This document shows, one piece after another, positions 63,667 through 64,000 of a DNA stretch of 64,000 bases. How positions within the stretch are numbered: position 1 is the first letter of the stretch; each line of letters opens with the position of its first letter. The notes under the pieces are model-generated. The model did no database searches. It was not told the DNA's origin and worked only from the letters and a program-made list of their open reading frames with translations. Position numbers and translations under genes: made by a program. This DNA is from Rhodospirillaceae bacterium (GTDB taxonomy: Bacteria > Pseudomonadota > Alphaproteobacteria > Thalassobaculales > Thalassobaculaceae): positions 186,001-250,000 of the forward strand of contig JAGYJX010000011.1 in assembly GCA_018401495.1 (NCBI GenBank), given 5' to 3'.

Positions 63667-64000
63667 TCACAACTGGGTCAGCAGCACGGTCTTGGCGTCG
63701 GCGATCGGGCAGGGCAGCGCGGCGAGGGCGACCCCGTGGCGCACGAACGCCCCGCCGCGGGCGACCCCGACCGTCAGCGGCCGGTCGAGCAGCGCGTCGA
63801 CGGCGGCGAACAGCGCGGCCTCGTCGAGCGGGCGCGCCGGGCCGGCGTAGGTCGCCACACGGACACCGTCGGAGCACGACACCGGCCACCACACGCTCTG
63901 GTCGGGATGCGCCGGCGGACCGGCCAGGGCAGCAACACCCCCCGCGGACGCGACCTGGCCGGCCTGGGCGCGGGCGACGGCGTCCTGATGGGCAATCGCC
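63667..64000 (-). CDS. Pilus operon protein, PilM-like (5' end beyond window)
   Basis: About 110 C-terminal codons: AHQDAVARAQAGQVASAGGV, VWWPVSCSDGVRVATYAGPA, ALPCPIADAKTVLLTQL. The end (LP..IAD...VLL) and the position directly before pilV (12-base gap) resemble PilM of conjugative type IV pili, but the match is loose. Confidence 0.5.
   Translation of the reverse strand, partial: AIAHQDAVARAQAGQVASAGGVAALAGPPAHPDQSVWWPVSCSDGVRVATYAGPARPLDEAALFAAVDALLDRPLTVGVARGGAFVRHGVALAALPCPIADAKTVLLTQL

Overview
The window is high-GC DNA from an alphaproteobacterium, most like a Rhodospirillales/Rhizobiales-type genome. The evidence is RepABC-type plasmid genes, a TRAP transporter beside an aconitase-X dehydratase, a DUF1403/ScpB pair, and codon use dominated by G/C third positions. 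The right-hand third looks like the backbone of a large plasmid or chromid. The rest is accessory DNA full of toxin-antitoxin (TA) modules, insertion sequences and decayed gene fragments.

Left to right. 1-6.6 kb: a SAM methyltransferase running off the left edge, an HTH-ImmA/IrrE metallopeptidase, a small operon ending in a secreted S1/P1 nuclease, a WGR-domain protein, unknown ORFs and remnants. 7.1-10.0 kb: a CHRD-RTX calcium-binding protein gene split by an IS1202/ISNCY-type insertion sequence with an 18-bp target duplication, followed by a 16-bp minisatellite of 15 units. 11.1-16.6 kb: a complete dipeptide-type ABC importer operon (binding protein, permease, permease-ATPase fusion, ATPase). 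16.8-17.8 kb: a sensor histidine kinase. 18.6-24.2 kb: an Xre-RES TA pair followed by a broken DnaQ-like exonuclease, a lower-GC sugar-O-methyltransferase gene with an in-frame stop, a decayed hybrid histidine kinase, and an intact second exonuclease copy. 24.3-29.8 kb: a GntR regulator divergent from a TRAP transporter plus aconitase X large and small subunits, a catabolic unit (hydroxyproline-type substrates are the best guess). 30-31.6 kb: a membrane protein and an HTH-TPR protein. 32-33.6 kb: an ISL3 element nested between IS21-like ends. 33.8-39.3 kb: VapBC, an inactive IS110 transposase, two further Xre-RES pairs, the 3' fragment of a third exonuclease copy, and an HNH nuclease. 39.5-43.4 kb: shreds of RTX, TerC and relaxase genes, HigBA, an orphan Xre regulator, a resolvase fragment and another PIN module. 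43.4-47.8 kb: tyrosine recombinase, a candidate recombination site, DUF1403 and ScpB, an IS630 remnant and a Phd-PIN pair. 47.9-51.3 kb: an AbiEi-like/Fic fusion, a broken PIN module and a methyltransferase. 51.4-60.3 kb: a winged-helix replication-like protein, repA-repB, about 2 kb with five 25-bp palindromes, and dnaB and repC on the opposite strand. 60.9-64 kb: PilV-type pilus adhesin genes of a conjugative thin-pilus operon.

Working together: repA/repB with the palindromes should form the partition and incompatibility system. repC (with an AT-rich interior, the usual oriV location) and its overlapping dnaB should start replication. The tyrosine recombinase with its dyad site, and ScpB, fit multimer resolution and DNA organisation. 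The TA pairs fit plasmid or island stabilisation. The pil genes fit mating-pair formation.

A caution applies throughout. Many conserved genes, especially the plasmid backbone (repA, dnaB, scpB, pilV, the winged-helix protein) and the aconitase X large subunit, carry single frameshifts. Either the sequence contains indel errors or this replicon is decaying, and read mapping would decide. No tRNA, rRNA or CRISPR array was recognised.
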